This document shows, piece after piece, positions 47,603 to 57,489 of a stretch of DNA of 64,000 bases. The notes below the pieces were generated by a model, which saw only the letters and a program-made list of their open reading frames with translations, was not told the origin of the DNA and ran no database searches. A program made the translations under genes and the position numbers. Origin of the DNA: Anaerolineaceae bacterium (GTDB lineage: Bacteria > Chloroflexota > Anaerolineae > Aggregatilineales > Phototrophicaceae); NCBI GenBank assembly GCA_028818375.1, contig JAPPOB010000010.1:372001-436000 (forward strand), read 5' to 3'. Each line of letters begins with the position of its first letter. Within the stretch, counting starts at the first letter, position 1.

Positions 47603-48604
47603 ATGCGCATAGCTGTTGACGCCATGGGCAGCGACAATTGCCCCGTTCCGGATGTAACCGGCGCTGTAATGGCCGCCAGCGAAAACGATCTTGGCATCGT
47701 TCTTGTTGGCGATACCGGGCGCATCCGCAAGGCACTGGACAGGCACAGGGTCAATGGCTTGCCGATCGAGATTTGCCACAGTTCCCAGGCCGTCACCATG
47801 ACGGACCGACCCGCCGTCGCCAGCAAGGGCAAACCCGACTCTTCCATGCATGTAGGCATGCGCATGGTCAGGGACGGTCAGGCCGATGCCTTTGTCAGTA
47901 TGGGCAACACCGGTGCCGCGCTGACAATTGCGACGCTGTTTACCTTGCGACGAATATCCGGTGTCAAACGGCCGGCCGTCAGCGGAATCTTCCCCATCGG
48001 GCACAAGATCGTGATTTTGCTTGATATCGGCGCCAACACCAATTCAAGACCCGAATGGCTTCTGCAATTCGCCCTGATGGGTCAGATCTATGCACAAAAG
48101 GTCCTCAATGTATCAGCTCCCCACGTCGGTCTGATTTCAAACGGCGAGGAGGAAGGCAAGGGCGACGACCTGGTACGACAGACGGACCCGCTGCTGCGCA
48201 ACAGCGGACTCAATTATGTTGGGAACATCGAGCCGAAGGATGTGTTTGGAGGAAAGGTGGACGTCGTCATCAGCGACGGCTTCCTTGGCAATATGCTGGT
48301 AAAGACCTTTGAGTCCACTTCCCGCTACGTAACCCGGCTGATCCATGAGGAAATCCGTTCTGACCCCCTCTCCCTGCTCGCCGGCGCCATCCTTCAGCCG
48401 GCCTTCAGGCGCGTCAAGCGCCGGGCGGACACTTTTGAGGTAGGTGGCGCGCCTCTTCTGGGGGTCAATGGTGTGGTTATAATCGGGCATGGTCGATCCA
48501 ATGCCAGAGCAGTCTGCAATGCGATCAGGCAGGCGGCCCGTGCTGTGGAAGGCAACGTTATCGAGGCCATACGCTCTGGCGTTCAGACCCATCCTGTTGG
48601 TTAG
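47603..48604 (+). CDS. plsX: phosphate acyltransferase PlsX
   Basis: Makes acyl-phosphate from acyl-ACP for phospholipid synthesis. RIAVDAMGSDNCP start, FVSMGNTGAALTIAT, LLDIGANTNSRPEWLLQFALMG, GLISNGEEEGKG, DGFLGNMLVKTFE and GGAPLLGVNGVVIIGHG. 333 residues from the ATG at 47603 with AGGAG five bases upstream. Followed 21 bases later by fabF, so lipid genes are together, although acpP and fabD/G/H are not in the window. Confidence 0.96.
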   Translation: MRIAVDAMGSDNCPVPDVTGAVMAASENDLGIVLVGDTGRIRKALDRHRVNGLPIEICHSSQAVTMTDRPAVASKGKPDSSMHVGMRMVRDGQADAFVSMGNTGAALTIATLFTLRRISGVKRPAVSGIFPIGHKIVILLDIGANTNSRPEWLLQFALMGQIYAQKVLNVSAPHVGLISNGEEEGKGDDLVRQTDPLLRNSGLNYVGNIEPKDVFGGKVDVVISDGFLGNMLVKTFESTSRYVTRLIHEEIRSDPLSLLAGAILQPAFRRVKRRADTFEVGGAPLLGVNGVVIIGHGRSNARAVCNAIRQAARAVEGNVIEAIRSGVQTHPVG

Positions 48605-48625
48605 CGGGACAGGAGCCAGGTTACC

Positions 48626-49888
48626 ATGGACTTGTTGCGAAACGGACGTCCCAGGGTCGTCGTGACCGGACTGGGCGCAGTGACTGCCCTGGGAAATGCC
48701 AGGTCGCTGTGGGAAGGATTAAAGGCGGGCCGTTCCGGAATTCGGCGGCTGGAGACGATCGAAACGGAACACGTGCCGGTCAAGATTGGCGGCGAGGTGC
48801 GGGAATTCGACCCAACCGGGTTCATTGAGCGCAAGGAAGCCAGGCGCATGGGTCGCGCCTCCCAGTTTGCTGTGGCTGCCTCAAAAATGGCAATCGACGA
48901 TGCGGGCCTCAGCATTGATGAGATAGAGGCCCAGGGGGAAAAAGTCGGCGTGGTCATGGGCACGTCGCTGGGCGCCCACGAGATGGCGGAAACCAGCACC
49001 TGGCGTTACAAGACCAGCGGCTACCGCAAACCCAATCCATTGTCTCTCATCAATTCCCTGCCCAACATGCCGGCCCACTATGTCAGTCGCTTCCTCCGCG
49101 CGCTGGGGCCGCTCAACGCTCCGTCCACGGCCTGCGCCGCCGGTACCCAGGCCGTCGGCGATGCAAGTGATCTCATACGCAACGGACGTTCTGACGTAGC
49201 GATTGCCGGTGGTGTTGAGGCCGTATTGCAGGACTACGCGCTGGCGGGCTTTGAGGCCATGCAGGCCCTTGCAGCCGGCTACAATGACAATCCGGAAGAG
49301 GCCAGCCAGCCCTTTGACCTCAATCGCTCCGGCTTCGTCTTTAGCGAAGGCTGTGGCGTCCTTATCCTGGAGAGCCTTGCCCACGCGCTGCGTCGCGGGG
49401 CGCGCATCTATGCGGAGATTCTGGGGCATGCCTCGTCCTCGGATGCCTATCACATCGCCGCTCTGGACCCCAAAGGGGGCGGCGCCATCCGCTCGATGCA
49501 ATGGGCGCTGGACGATGCCCACGTCGACCCCTCCGAACTGCAATACGTCAACGCCCACGGCACGTCAACCCAGGCCAACGACAAGATGGAAACTCTGGCG
49601 ATTCATCGAATTTTTGGCCAACACGCGCCCAATCTGGCGGTGTCCTCTACCAAGAGCATGATGGGACACGCACTGGGCGGTTCGGGCGCCATAGAGGCCA
49701 TTGCCAGCGCCATGTCCCTGTTCGAACGCGTGCTGCACCCGACTATCAATTACCAGACGCCGGACCCCGAATGCGACCTGGACTACGTTCCCAACGAAGC
49801 CCGCGACGTCCCCTGGCTGAACATGCTGATGTCCAACAGCTTTGGCCTGGGCGGTCAAAATGCCTCGATCGTAATGGCGCGCTTCTGA
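48626..49888 (+). CDS. fabF: beta-ketoacyl-ACP synthase II
   Basis: Elongating condensing enzyme of type II fatty-acid synthesis. Catalytic triad: C170 (STACAAGTQ), H311 (NAHGTSTQAND) and H348 (MMGHALGGSGA). Start RVVVTGLGAVTALG and late NSFGLGGQNAS are typical. 420 residues. AGGAG ten bases before the ATG. Co-oriented with plsX. Confidence 0.95.
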   Translation: MDLLRNGRPRVVVTGLGAVTALGNARSLWEGLKAGRSGIRRLETIETEHVPVKIGGEVREFDPTGFIERKEARRMGRASQFAVAASKMAIDDAGLSIDEIEAQGEKVGVVMGTSLGAHEMAETSTWRYKTSGYRKPNPLSLINSLPNMPAHYVSRFLRALGPLNAPSTACAAGTQAVGDASDLIRNGRSDVAIAGGVEAVLQDYALAGFEAMQALAAGYNDNPEEASQPFDLNRSGFVFSEGCGVLILESLAHALRRGARIYAEILGHASSSDAYHIAALDPKGGGAIRSMQWALDDAHVDPSELQYVNAHGTSTQANDKMETLAIHRIFGQHAPNLAVSSTKSMMGHALGGSGAIEAIASAMSLFERVLHPTINYQTPDPECDLDYVPNEARDVPWLNMLMSNSFGLGGQNASIVMARF

Positions 49889-50022
49889 TCAGACGGTGGT
49901 CGCCTCCTGTGCGGACCGGACTACTTGCTTCGGTGCAACCACAGTTCCATGCCCTGCCGGTTCCTTGATGGCCACGCCCCTTCGTGTTCGCAAGTTGCGG
50001 CAAATGCCGGTGGAACCATCTC

Positions 50023-51387
50023 ATGAATGATTCGGCAGTAGTGATAGGCGGTGGCCTGGCCGGAAGCGAGGCGGCCTGGCAACTGGCGCAGCGGGGCGTT
50101 GCAGTCACGCTCTATGAGATGCGGCCCAAACTGCGCACGGGCGCACACGTCAGCGACCGACTGGCCGAACTGGTTTGCAGCAATTCACTCGGTTCTCGTC
50201 TGGTGGATCGGGCTTCCGGCCTGCTGCAGGCCGAAACGCGACGCATGGGTTCCCTGCTGCTGGATTGCGCGGGCCGTTCAGCCGTCCCGGCCGGCGGTGC
50301 GCTGGCCGTTGATCGTGAGGCCTTCGCTGAGGAAGTCACTGCAGCGATCAGCCAGCATCCTGCCATCCGGCTACTGCGCGAGGAGGTCAGGGAGATACCG
50401 ACGGGCCCCGCCATCGTCGCCACCGGCCCGCTCACGTCCCCTTCCCTGACTCAATCGCTAGCCAGGCTTGCCGGCGAGGAACACCTTTACTTTTATGACG
50501 CGATTTCCCCAATCGTTCAGGCAGAAAGCATTGACATGGGGATCGCATTTCGCGCCAGCCGTCGGGAAAGCGACGCCAACGGGCTAGGTGATTACATCAA
50601 TTGTCCGCTGGATGAAGGTGAGTATCGGCGTTTTGTCAACGCGCTGCTGGAGGCTGACCGCATGGAATTGCGCGACTTCGAGCGCGAGGACCCGCAATTC
50701 TTCGAGCGCTGCGTCCCCATCGAACACCTTGCCGAGCGGGGGCCGGAGACGCTTGCCTTCGGGCCGATGCGTCCGGTTGGATTGCGGGACCCCCGAACGG
50801 GTTTGCGCCCTCACGCCGTCGTGCAATTGCGGCAGGACAATCTTGCCGGCAGCCTTTACAACATTGTCGGTTTCCAGACAAACATCCGCTGGGGGGCGCA
50901 GAAGGAGATTTTCCGAATGATTCCGGGCCTGGCCAACGCAGAGTTTGTACGCATGGGCCAGATGCACCGCAACACCTTTCTCAACGCCCCTGCCCTGCTC
51001 AATGCCGGCCTCAGTCTGCGTGCAAGACCGGATCTGTTCATCGCGGGTCAACTGACCGGTGTGGAAGGCTACGTGGGAAACATCGTCACAGGACTGATTG
51101 CTGCGATCAATTTGTCGAGACATTTGCGTGGGGGTGAGCCCTGGGCACCTCCCCGTACCACGATGACCGGTTCCCTGCTACACTACGTATCTCATGCGGA
51201 CCCGCGGGAATTCCAGCCCATGAAAGCGAACTTCGGTATTCTGCCGCCTTTGCGGACCCGCATCCGGCGCAAGCGCGAACGCTATCAGGCCTACGCGGCG
51301 CGGGCCATGCGTGATTTGGAGGCTGAATTGCAGACTCTGGGGGACCCAACGCTGTTTTCCGCTCAAACCATGCCGTCAGAATACTGA
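50023..51387 (+). CDS. trmFO: methylenetetrahydrofolate-tRNA-(uracil-5-)-methyltransferase TrmFO
   Basis: Folate/FAD-dependent enzyme making m5U54 in the T-loop of tRNA. FAD motif [38 protein letters not shown], the MRPVGLRDP block and [16 protein letters not shown] are diagnostic. 454 residues from the ATG at 50023; the longer frame from 49984 lacks a better site. A 134-base gap from fabF shows no clear promoter. The same folate cofactor also feeds ThyX. Confidence 0.95.
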   Translation: MNDSAVVIGGGLAGSEAAWQLAQRGVAVTLYEMRPKLRTGAHVSDRLAELVCSNSLGSRLVDRASGLLQAETRRMGSLLLDCAGRSAVPAGGALAVDREAFAEEVTAAISQHPAIRLLREEVREIPTGPAIVATGPLTSPSLTQSLARLAGEEHLYFYDAISPIVQAESIDMGIAFRASRRESDANGLGDYINCPLDEGEYRRFVNALLEADRMELRDFEREDPQFFERCVPIEHLAERGPETLAFGPMRPVGLRDPRTGLRPHAVVQLRQDNLAGSLYNIVGFQTNIRWGAQKEIFRMIPGLANAEFVRMGQMHRNTFLNAPALLNAGLSLRARPDLFIAGQLTGVEGYVGNIVTGLIAAINLSRHLRGGEPWAPPRTTMTGSLLHYVSHADPREFQPMKANFGILPPLRTRIRRKRERYQAYAARAMRDLEAELQTLGDPTLFSAQTMPSEY

Positions 51388-51397
51388 ACTGCCAACA

Positions 51398-52720
51398 GTG
51401 AACGACTATCGCTACGACAACAACCAACAGAGGGAAAGAGCCATCCTGGTGGGCGCGGCAATCAAGGGCAGTAACCCCTTGCTGGGCCTTGATGATTCGC
51501 TCGACGAACTGGCCCTGCTGGCGGACACGGCCGGCATGATGGTTTGTGGCAGAGCCAGCCAACAGGTGGAGCGCATTGACCCGGCGACCTGGATTGGCTC
51601 CGGCAAGGTGGATGAAGTCTGTTCCCTGATCGATGAATCTGACGCCGGGGTCGTGGTTTTTGACGACGAACTCTCGCCTCGTCATCAGCGCGAACTGGAA
51701 AAGCGCTTCGGCGAAGACGTCAAATTGCTGGACCGCTCGGCATTGATTCTGGATATCTTTGCCCAGCACGCCAGCACACGCGAAGGCGCGCTACAGGTTG
51801 AGCTCGCCCAGTACGAGTACCGCCTGCCGCGTTTGACCCGGCAGTGGACGCATCTGGCCCGTCAGGCCGGAGGCGGCGCGGCGCGGGGCGGCGCCGGGGG
51901 TGTGGGATTGCGCGGACCTGGTGAGACCCAGCTGGAAGTGGACCGCCGTGAAATCGGCCGCAAGATCCGCAAACTGAAACAGGACCTGTCCCAGGTTCGG
52001 GCGCACAGGGGCCGTTATCGTTCGCGCCGTACCCGTGGCAACATCCCGGTGGTCGCGCTGGTCGGTTACACCAACGCCGGCAAGTCCACGCTTTTTCGCG
52101 CCCTGACTGAATCCAGTGTCTACATCGCCGACCAGCTCTTTGCGACCCTTGATCCCACCACTCGCAAGACACCGCTGCCTTCCGGCCGCGAGGTTTTGCT
52201 GACGGACACGGTGGGATTCATCCAGAAGTTGCCCACCACATTGATCGAAGCCTTTCGGGCCACGCTTGAGGAAGTGCTGGATGCGGACATGGCGCTGCAC
52301 GTCGTGGACGCATCGCATCCCAACGCCCTGCAGCACATTGAGACGGTAGAGGATACGCTGGCCGCCATCGATATGCCCCGCGTGCCCCGTCTTCTGGTCT
52401 GGAACAAGCTGGACCTGGTCGACGCTGAACCGAAACAGCCAGGGCATCCGGGTGGCCTCTATGCCGACATCGCCGCGGTGTCGGCACTCAGGGGAACGGG
52501 GCTGGACGACTTGCTCCAACGTATTGAGAGTTTGCTGGCCGAGGGTGAACACGAGGTCCGACTGCACTTGCCCTGGGATCGCGGGGACCTGATTTCGGTC
52601 CTCTATGATTCTGCGACGGTGGACCAGGTGGAGCACAGACCCGACGGCGTGACACTGACGGCATCCCTGTCCGCCAGCCTGTACGACCGCTACAGAGCGT
52701 ATCTCGTCCCGACTCCATGA
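51398..52720 (+). CDS. hflX: GTPase HflX
   Basis: Ribosome-binding GTPase that rescues or splits stalled 70S ribosomes. N-terminal HflX domain with glycine-rich [19 protein letters not shown] linker and a coiled-coil ([19 protein letters not shown]), then G1 [10 protein letters not shown]3 DTVGF and G4 NKLD. 440 residues. GTG at 51398 is chosen because the longer frame overlaps trmFO; no strong ribosome site is visible. Overlaps the next gene by four bases. Confidence 0.93.
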   Translation: MNDYRYDNNQQRERAILVGAAIKGSNPLLGLDDSLDELALLADTAGMMVCGRASQQVERIDPATWIGSGKVDEVCSLIDESDAGVVVFDDELSPRHQRELEKRFGEDVKLLDRSALILDIFAQHASTREGALQVELAQYEYRLPRLTRQWTHLARQAGGGAARGGAGGVGLRGPGETQLEVDRREIGRKIRKLKQDLSQVRAHRGRYRSRRTRGNIPVVALVGYTNAGKSTLFRALTESSVYIADQLFATLDPTTRKTPLPSGREVLLTDTVGFIQKLPTTLIEAFRATLEEVLDADMALHVVDASHPNALQHIETVEDTLAAIDMPRVPRLLVWNKLDLVDAEPKQPGHPGGLYADIAAVSALRGTGLDDLLQRIESLLAEGEHEVRLHLPWDRGDLISVLYDSATVDQVEHRPDGVTLTASLSASLYDRYRAYLVPTP

Positions 52721-53778
52721 GCGTTGGCCATTGCACGCGCCTTCTGCGCTCTCCGGCAGAGATGCAGGAGACTGTGGCCCTGCAACAGGAGATCTGGCAC
52801 TCGCCCGGCGTCGAGGTCATGCCCGTGCACGCCCTGCTCGCCACGTCGAAAAATGGCGGGCAGGTGCTGGGCGCTTTCGTCGATGGCGCCCTGGTCGGAA
52901 TGACCGTCGGGTTGGCCGCATGGCGCGACGGCCAACGTTTCCTGCTTTCCCACATGGCCGGTGTCCATCCGCGCTTCCAGGGCAGTGGCATTGGCACGGC
53001 ACTCAAATTACGACAAAGAGAAATCGCGCGTGACGCCGGTTACCGCAGCATTCGCTGGACTTTTGATCCCCTGCAACGAGGCAATGCCAATTTCAACTTT
53101 CGCCTGCCGGGAGTCAGTTCAGTCTGGTATTACGTGGACTACTACGGCGAAATGGAAGACGGGATCAATGCCGGCCTGCCCAGCGACCGGCTGGAAGCGC
53201 ACTGGCCTGCCCGTGGCAGACTGCGACGCACTTTAACGGCGGTGCCCTCTTCTGACGAGCTTTTGCTTCGCTCCAATCAGGAAGGGCAGCCCGAATCCAG
53301 GGTCTCCGCCGACATTGAGGGCGTCACCGGCATCGAGATTCCTGCGTCACTGACTGCGCTCAAGGAGAAGGATCCCTCGCTGGCGCTGAACTGGCGTCTG
53401 GCTGTGCGAGAGGCCTTTGTCGCGGCCTTCGCCCGCGGATTCCGGGCTGCGGATTTCATTTCCATAGAAGAAAGGCCGGTTTATGTGCTCGCTGCGCCGC
53501 AACCCTGGTACCTCTACGTGTTGCAATGCAGCGACGGGTCACTGTATACAGGCATAAGCGTGGACGTAATGCGCCGCCTTGGTCAGCATCAGGCCGGCAA
53601 GGGGGCCGCCTATACTGCCATGCGTCGTCCCCTGCGCCTGCTGGCCTGCTGGCGTTATGCCGGACAGGGGGCAGCCCGTCGGGCGGAAGTCGGCTTCAAA
53701 CAGCTGCCCCGAGCCGCCAAAATCGACCAGATAGCGTCAGCGTCAACCTGGCAGGACGGAAAACGTCAGTGCATGTAA
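52717..53778 (+). CDS. GNAT (COG3375-type) acetyltransferase fused to a GIY-YIG nuclease domain
   Basis: 353 residues. Residues 1-260 match the predicted acetyltransferase group COG3375: acetyl-CoA loop [16 protein letters not shown] (about 86-100), then [15 protein letters not shown] and [18 protein letters not shown]. Residues 263-350 form a complete UPF0213 GIY-YIG domain: [42 protein letters not shown]. Normal COG3375 proteins end before this and UPF0213 proteins are about 90 residues alone. ATG overlaps the hflX stop (ATGA). Confidence 0.85.
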   Translation: MSVGHCTRLLRSPAEMQETVALQQEIWHSPGVEVMPVHALLATSKNGGQVLGAFVDGALVGMTVGLAAWRDGQRFLLSHMAGVHPRFQGSGIGTALKLRQREIARDAGYRSIRWTFDPLQRGNANFNFRLPGVSSVWYYVDYYGEMEDGINAGLPSDRLEAHWPARGRLRRTLTAVPSSDELLLRSNQEGQPESRVSADIEGVTGIEIPASLTALKEKDPSLALNWRLAVREAFVAAFARGFRAADFISIEERPVYVLAAPQPWYLYVLQCSDGSLYTGISVDVMRRLGQHQAGKGAAYTAMRRPLRLLACWRYAGQGAARRAEVGFKQLPRAAKIDQIASASTWQDGKRQCM

Positions 53779-53840
53779 GGAAACTCGCCGGGTATGGTAG
53801 TATTCTCATCTACCTTCTGGTGTAGAAAAAGGATCATTCC

Positions 53841-55325
53841 ATGAGGAAGAAGTTTGCCCTGTTGCTGGCGTCCCTCATACTGCTCGTTCCGGCCCTTGCG
53901 GCTGGCGCGCAGGACCTGCCGGACCTCGGCGGCGCAACCATCACGGTGGCTGTCGAGAACGCCTACAAGCCCTTCAGCTTTATCGACGAGGCCAGCGGCG
54001 AAGCCATCGGCTGGGACTACGACACGCTCCACGAACTCTGCGCCCGCCTCAACTGCGTGCCCGAGTTCATCGAAACCGCCTGGGACGGCATGATCCTCGC
54101 CGTCTCCAACGGCGAATACGACATGGCCGCCGACGGCATCACCATCAAGCCCGATCGCGCCGAAATCGTCGACTTCTCCGATGGTTACGTCTCCCTCGTG
54201 CAGGTCCTGCTCGGGCGCATCGACGAAATGCGCTTCGACGGTGGTGAGGCCCTGGCCGCGGATGCAAGCCTGCTGATCGGCGTCCAGCCCGGCACGACCA
54301 ACTACTGGGTGGCGCTTGAACTGGTCGGTGAGGAGCGTCTCGTCACCTACGAGACCTTCCCCGTCGCCGTGCAGGCCCTGATCGCCGGAGACGTCGATGC
54401 CGTCGTGATGGATGACGTCGCCGGACAGGGTTACGTCGGCGTCAACGCCGACCTGCTGCAGATCGTCGGCGATCCGCTGACCTCCGAAGAAGAACTGGGC
54501 TTTATCTTCCCGCTCGGCTCGGAGCTGCGCGATGCCATGAACGCCGGCCTCGATTCCATGCGCGAAGACGGCACCCTGGAGGCCATTAACAACAAGTGGT
54601 TCCTTGGGGCTGAACCTGTCGCGGCGCTGCCGGACCTCGGAGGCGCGACCATCACGGTGGCTGTCGAGAACGCCTACAAGCCCTTCAGCTTTATCGACGA
54701 GGCCAGCGGCGAAGCCATCGGCTGGGACTACGACACGCTCCACGAACTCTGCGCCCGCCTCAACTGCGTGCCCGAGTTCATCGAAACCGCCTGGGACGGC
54801 ATGATCCTCGCCGTCTCCAACGGCGAATACGACATGGCCGCCGACGGCATCACCATCAAGCCCGATCGCGCCGAAATCGTCGACTTCTCCGATGGTTACG
54901 TCTCCCTCGTGCAGGTCCTGCTCGGGCGCATCGACGAAATGCGCTTCGACGGTGGTGAGGCCCTGGCCGCGGATGCAAGCCTGCTGATCGGCGTCCAGCC
55001 CGGCACGACCAACTACTGGGTGGCGCTTGAACTGGTCGGTGAGGAGCGTCTCGTCACCTACGAGACCTTCCCCGTCGCCGTGCAGGCCCTGATCGCCGGA
55101 GACGTCGATGCCGTCGTGATGGATGACGTCGCCGGACAGGGTTACGTCGGCGTCAACGCCGACCTGCTGCAGATCGTCGGCGATCCGCTGACCTCCGAAG
55201 AAGAACTGGGCTTTATCTTCCCGCTCGGCTCGGAGCTGCGCGATGCCATGAACGCCGGCCTCGATTCCATGCGCGAAGACGGCACCCTGGAGGCCATTAA
55301 CAACAAGTGGTTCCTCGGAGCCTGA
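53841..55325 (+). CDS. amino-acid-type ABC substrate-binding protein, exact internal duplication
   Basis: Extracytoplasmic solute-binding protein with signal peptide (1-23, cut after GAQ) and two family 3 (GlnH/HisJ-like) domains, residues 26-255 and 263-492, joined by a six-residue linker. Each has [44 protein letters not shown] and the C-terminal helix INNKWFLGA. The copies are identical in amino acids across almost their whole length. Free protein; no lipobox. Upstream AAGGA. The permease follows after 45 bases. Ligand: a polar amino acid or related compound is likely, not certain. Confidence 0.85.
   Translation: MRKKFALLLASLILLVPALAAGAQDLPDLGGATITVAVENAYKPFSFIDEASGEAIGWDYDTLHELCARLNCVPEFIETAWDGMILAVSNGEYDMAADGITIKPDRAEIVDFSDGYVSLVQVLLGRIDEMRFDGGEALAADASLLIGVQPGTTNYWVALELVGEERLVTYETFPVAVQALIAGDVDAVVMDDVAGQGYVGVNADLLQIVGDPLTSEEELGFIFPLGSELRDAMNAGLDSMREDGTLEAINNKWFLGAEPVAALPDLGGATITVAVENAYKPFSFIDEASGEAIGWDYDTLHELCARLNCVPEFIETAWDGMILAVSNGEYDMAADGITIKPDRAEIVDFSDGYVSLVQVLLGRIDEMRFDGGEALAADASLLIGVQPGTTNYWVALELVGEERLVTYETFPVAVQALIAGDVDAVVMDDVAGQGYVGVNADLLQIVGDPLTSEEELGFIFPLGSELRDAMNAGLDSMREDGTLEAINNKWFLGA
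53916..55315 (+). repeat. near-perfect 689-base direct repeat within one gene
   Basis: Copy 1 spans 53916-54604 and copy 2 spans 54627-55315, an offset of 711 bases (237 codons). From 53937 to 54604 no mismatch was found against 54648-55315. Differences begin only at the edges (53930/54641, 53936/54647, 54605/55316). Confidence 0.95.
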
Positions 55326-55370
55326 TCAGGCGTCGGGGCGGGCCCAACCCGGGCGAGAATTCACAGACCC

Positions 55371-56273
55371 ATGGAACCGCGCCACGGGTCGGGTTCCGGG
55401 GGCGCGACGCTGGATATCGCCGCGCGAGAAGCGCGTTCCCGGGTCGGGCCCGTCGACTGGCTCTACAGTTTCCCGTGGTGGGCGCTGACGATGATCGTCG
55501 TCGGCGTCCTCATCGGCATCAGCATCGCCGCGGATGCCATATACTCCGATATCTTCAGCAAACTGCAGGTCGGCATCGCCATGTCCCTGCGCGTTGCCGG
55601 CCTTGCCTACATCAGCGCTATTCTGATTGGTCTGGTCGTAGGCATGATTCGCTCCAGCGCCCCTCGTCCCGGCAAGGGAATCGCGGGTCGTCTGGGGAGT
55701 CTGCTGCACCTTGTTCTCTACAATTTGGCATCGCTCTACGTGGCGATCATGCGCGGCCTGCCGATTTTGATCGTATTGCTCATCTTCGCCTTCGTCATCG
55801 TTCCCGCGGTGAGGCGCTGGATCACGGAAGTGACCGGCGTGGCATTCACATTTCGCGGCAGCTCCTGGGAGTCGGCGGTGATCGCACTGGCCTTCACTTA
55901 CGGCGCTTTTCTCTCGGAGACTTTTCGCGCGGGTATCCAGTCCATTGAGACCGGTCAAAGCGAGGCTGCCCGATCCCTTGGAATGACCTGGTTCCAGTCG
56001 ATGCGTTTCATCATCCTGCCGCAGGCCATTCGTCGCATTCTGCCGCCATTGGGAAACGACCTGGTCGCCATGATCAAGGACTCGGCGCTGGTCTCCATCC
56101 TCGGCGTGCGCGACATCACGCAAATCGCCAAGGTGTCTTCCGGCGCATCCTTCCGCTACCTGGAGACCTATTCGGTCGCTGCAATGATTTATCTGCTACT
56201 GACCTTTCTCGGCATGCTGGGCGTTGGCCTTGTTGAACGGCGCAATCGAAACTACCCCGGTGAGGACTCCTGA
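55371..56273 (+). CDS. amino-acid-type ABC transporter permease
   Basis: HisM/GlnP-type inner-membrane component of 300 residues with five to six helices. The EAA loop that docks the ATPase is AGIQSIETGQSEAARSLGM then FIILPQAIRRILPPLGND. ATG at 55371 gives an unusual basic, glycine-rich N-terminus of about 25 residues before the first helix; no clear ribosome site. No ATP-binding (GlnQ/HisP) gene follows; the next gene is convergent. It must therefore borrow an ATPase from elsewhere, or that gene is lost. Overlaps the next gene by 22 bases. Confidence 0.88.
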   Translation: MEPRHGSGSGGATLDIAAREARSRVGPVDWLYSFPWWALTMIVVGVLIGISIAADAIYSDIFSKLQVGIAMSLRVAGLAYISAILIGLVVGMIRSSAPRPGKGIAGRLGSLLHLVLYNLASLYVAIMRGLPILIVLLIFAFVIVPAVRRWITEVTGVAFTFRGSSWESAVIALAFTYGAFLSETFRAGIQSIETGQSEAARSLGMTWFQSMRFIILPQAIRRILPPLGNDLVAMIKDSALVSILGVRDITQIAKVSSGASFRYLETYSVAAMIYLLLTFLGMLGVGLVERRNRNYPGEDS

Positions 56274-57256
56274 GCCTCGACCGCTGCCGGCAGTCGGGCC
56301 CAATAGATATCCGGGCTGAACATGCTGTGCACAAATACCCGCATGTCCGGCGATATCGTGAGCCCTGCCAGCGGCGCTTCCAGATCCGTAAACAGGACTT
56401 GTTCCACATCCTCGTTGCTGCAGCCTTCAGGGGTGCTGCAGAGTTCCGGCTGAACCCTGCTGACCACACCACGAGTGCCCAGGGAATGGGAGAAATAAAG
56501 CCAGCCGTCCTCGGCCAGCACCAGGCTGGTGGCATTCTGCAGACCGGACACCAGAGGGCGCGTATCTGCCGGTACCCCACTGTCAGACAAGACCTCGTCG
56601 CGCGGCGCCCATTCGATGGCTCTGCGCGCGCTGCCGTTGTTGGCAACGTAGACGCGCTCCTCGTCCAGGGCGATCCCCGTCGGTGAACGCAAACCCTGTA
56701 TCACTTCGCGCGCAGCGCCGCCGCGGTATACCAGCATGGTCCGGTTTTGTTTCAGACTGGTGACCAGGAAATCCTGTTCGCCCAGCGCTGCGATTCCCCA
56801 GGGTCCGTCCAGGTCACCCCGGACCTCACGCACGCCGTTTCGGGTTACGCGCAACAGGGCATCGCGCTCATAGTCCGGCGCCCAGATGGTCAGGATGCCG
56901 GAGTTATCCTGATCAACGTGAAGTGAATGGGCATTCAAAACGCCATATATGTAGGGCCGGGTGCTGGCATCACGCGAATTGATTTCGTACAGGGTCGAAT
57001 CACCCGTGCAAGCGGCATAGAGATAGTCTGCGAACCAGTACAAGGCATTGGGCCGCTGGACGTCTCCGGTCAGCAGGAAAAGCTGTTCCTGTCGCAGGGG
57101 CAATGCCACGGTTGTGGCCGGGGCAGGTTCAGCCTGCCGAGTTTCCTGTTCCTCGACTTGGGCGCGCAGCGCCAGGGCCGCCAGCATCAATGCCGTCATG
57201 GTAAGTAGAGTGGCCAGACCTCGCATAAGCCCTCGAGTCCGCGATTGCCATTTCAT
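56252..57256 (-). CDS. secreted beta-propeller protein (NHL/SMP-30-like)
   Basis: 334 residues. Signal peptide or anchor 1-32 (basic start then LATLLTMTALMLAALAL). The rest holds about six repeated blades of the type GPWGIAALGEQDFLVTS, SPTGIALDEERVYVANN and NATSLVLAEDGWLYFS, as in NHL or SMP-30/gluconolactonase propellers. Two cysteines near the end (LCSTPEGCS) may form a disulfide. No catalytic acidic set of gluconolactonase could be confirmed. An alternative start is 10 codons downstream. Role unknown. Confidence 0.65.
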   Translation of the reverse strand: MKWQSRTRGLMRGLATLLTMTALMLAALALRAQVEEQETRQAEPAPATTVALPLRQEQLFLLTGDVQRPNALYWFADYLYAACTGDSTLYEINSRDASTRPYIYGVLNAHSLHVDQDNSGILTIWAPDYERDALLRVTRNGVREVRGDLDGPWGIAALGEQDFLVTSLKQNRTMLVYRGGAAREVIQGLRSPTGIALDEERVYVANNGSARRAIEWAPRDEVLSDSGVPADTRPLVSGLQNATSLVLAEDGWLYFSHSLGTRGVVSRVQPELCSTPEGCSNEDVEQVLFTDLEAPLAGLTISPDMRVFVHSMFSPDIYWARLPAAVEAQESSPG

Positions 57257-57288
57257 TATCCGCTTGATTCTCCAGAAACGCCAGCGGC

Positions 57289-57297
57289 TGCTATACT
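57289..57297 (+). promoter_or_regulatory. extended -10 (TGCTATACT) upstream of the lipoprotein gene
   Basis: TGC plus TATACT on the plus strand; start of transcription would fall near 57304. This leaves a leader of about 185 bases before the ATG at 57490. The leader holds several inverted repeats (for example CCGGT-CAGTG-ACCGG at 57436-57450), but I cannot assign a riboswitch. Confidence 0.45.
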
Positions 57298-57489
57298 AAA
57301 AATCCTCAGCTTGTAACGAACGTGGGTCCAGAATTGTTTTGCTTTAGTCAAGGCCTTCGTTCCCACTTCGAGAAATCCAGGGGTCAGCAAATCGCCCAGG
57401 TTTCGAGGAATGCAGAAGTTGACATTTCTGAAGCCGGTCAGTGACCGGCAACCGGGAAGCCTGCCGGCGACGAAACTCACGCAGGTACG

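Noticed and set aside
53766..54743. 325-codon open frame on the minus strand across the duplicated binding-protein gene
   Set aside because: It is the mirror of the plus-strand gene: it repeats with the same period, has no ribosome site, and its sequence resembles no protein family.
57420..57489. Resemblance of the stretch ACCGGCAACCGGG in the leader to the S-box (SAM-I) core
   Set aside because: The other S-box helices and the K-turn cannot be found, and the downstream gene is not linked to methionine or SAM.
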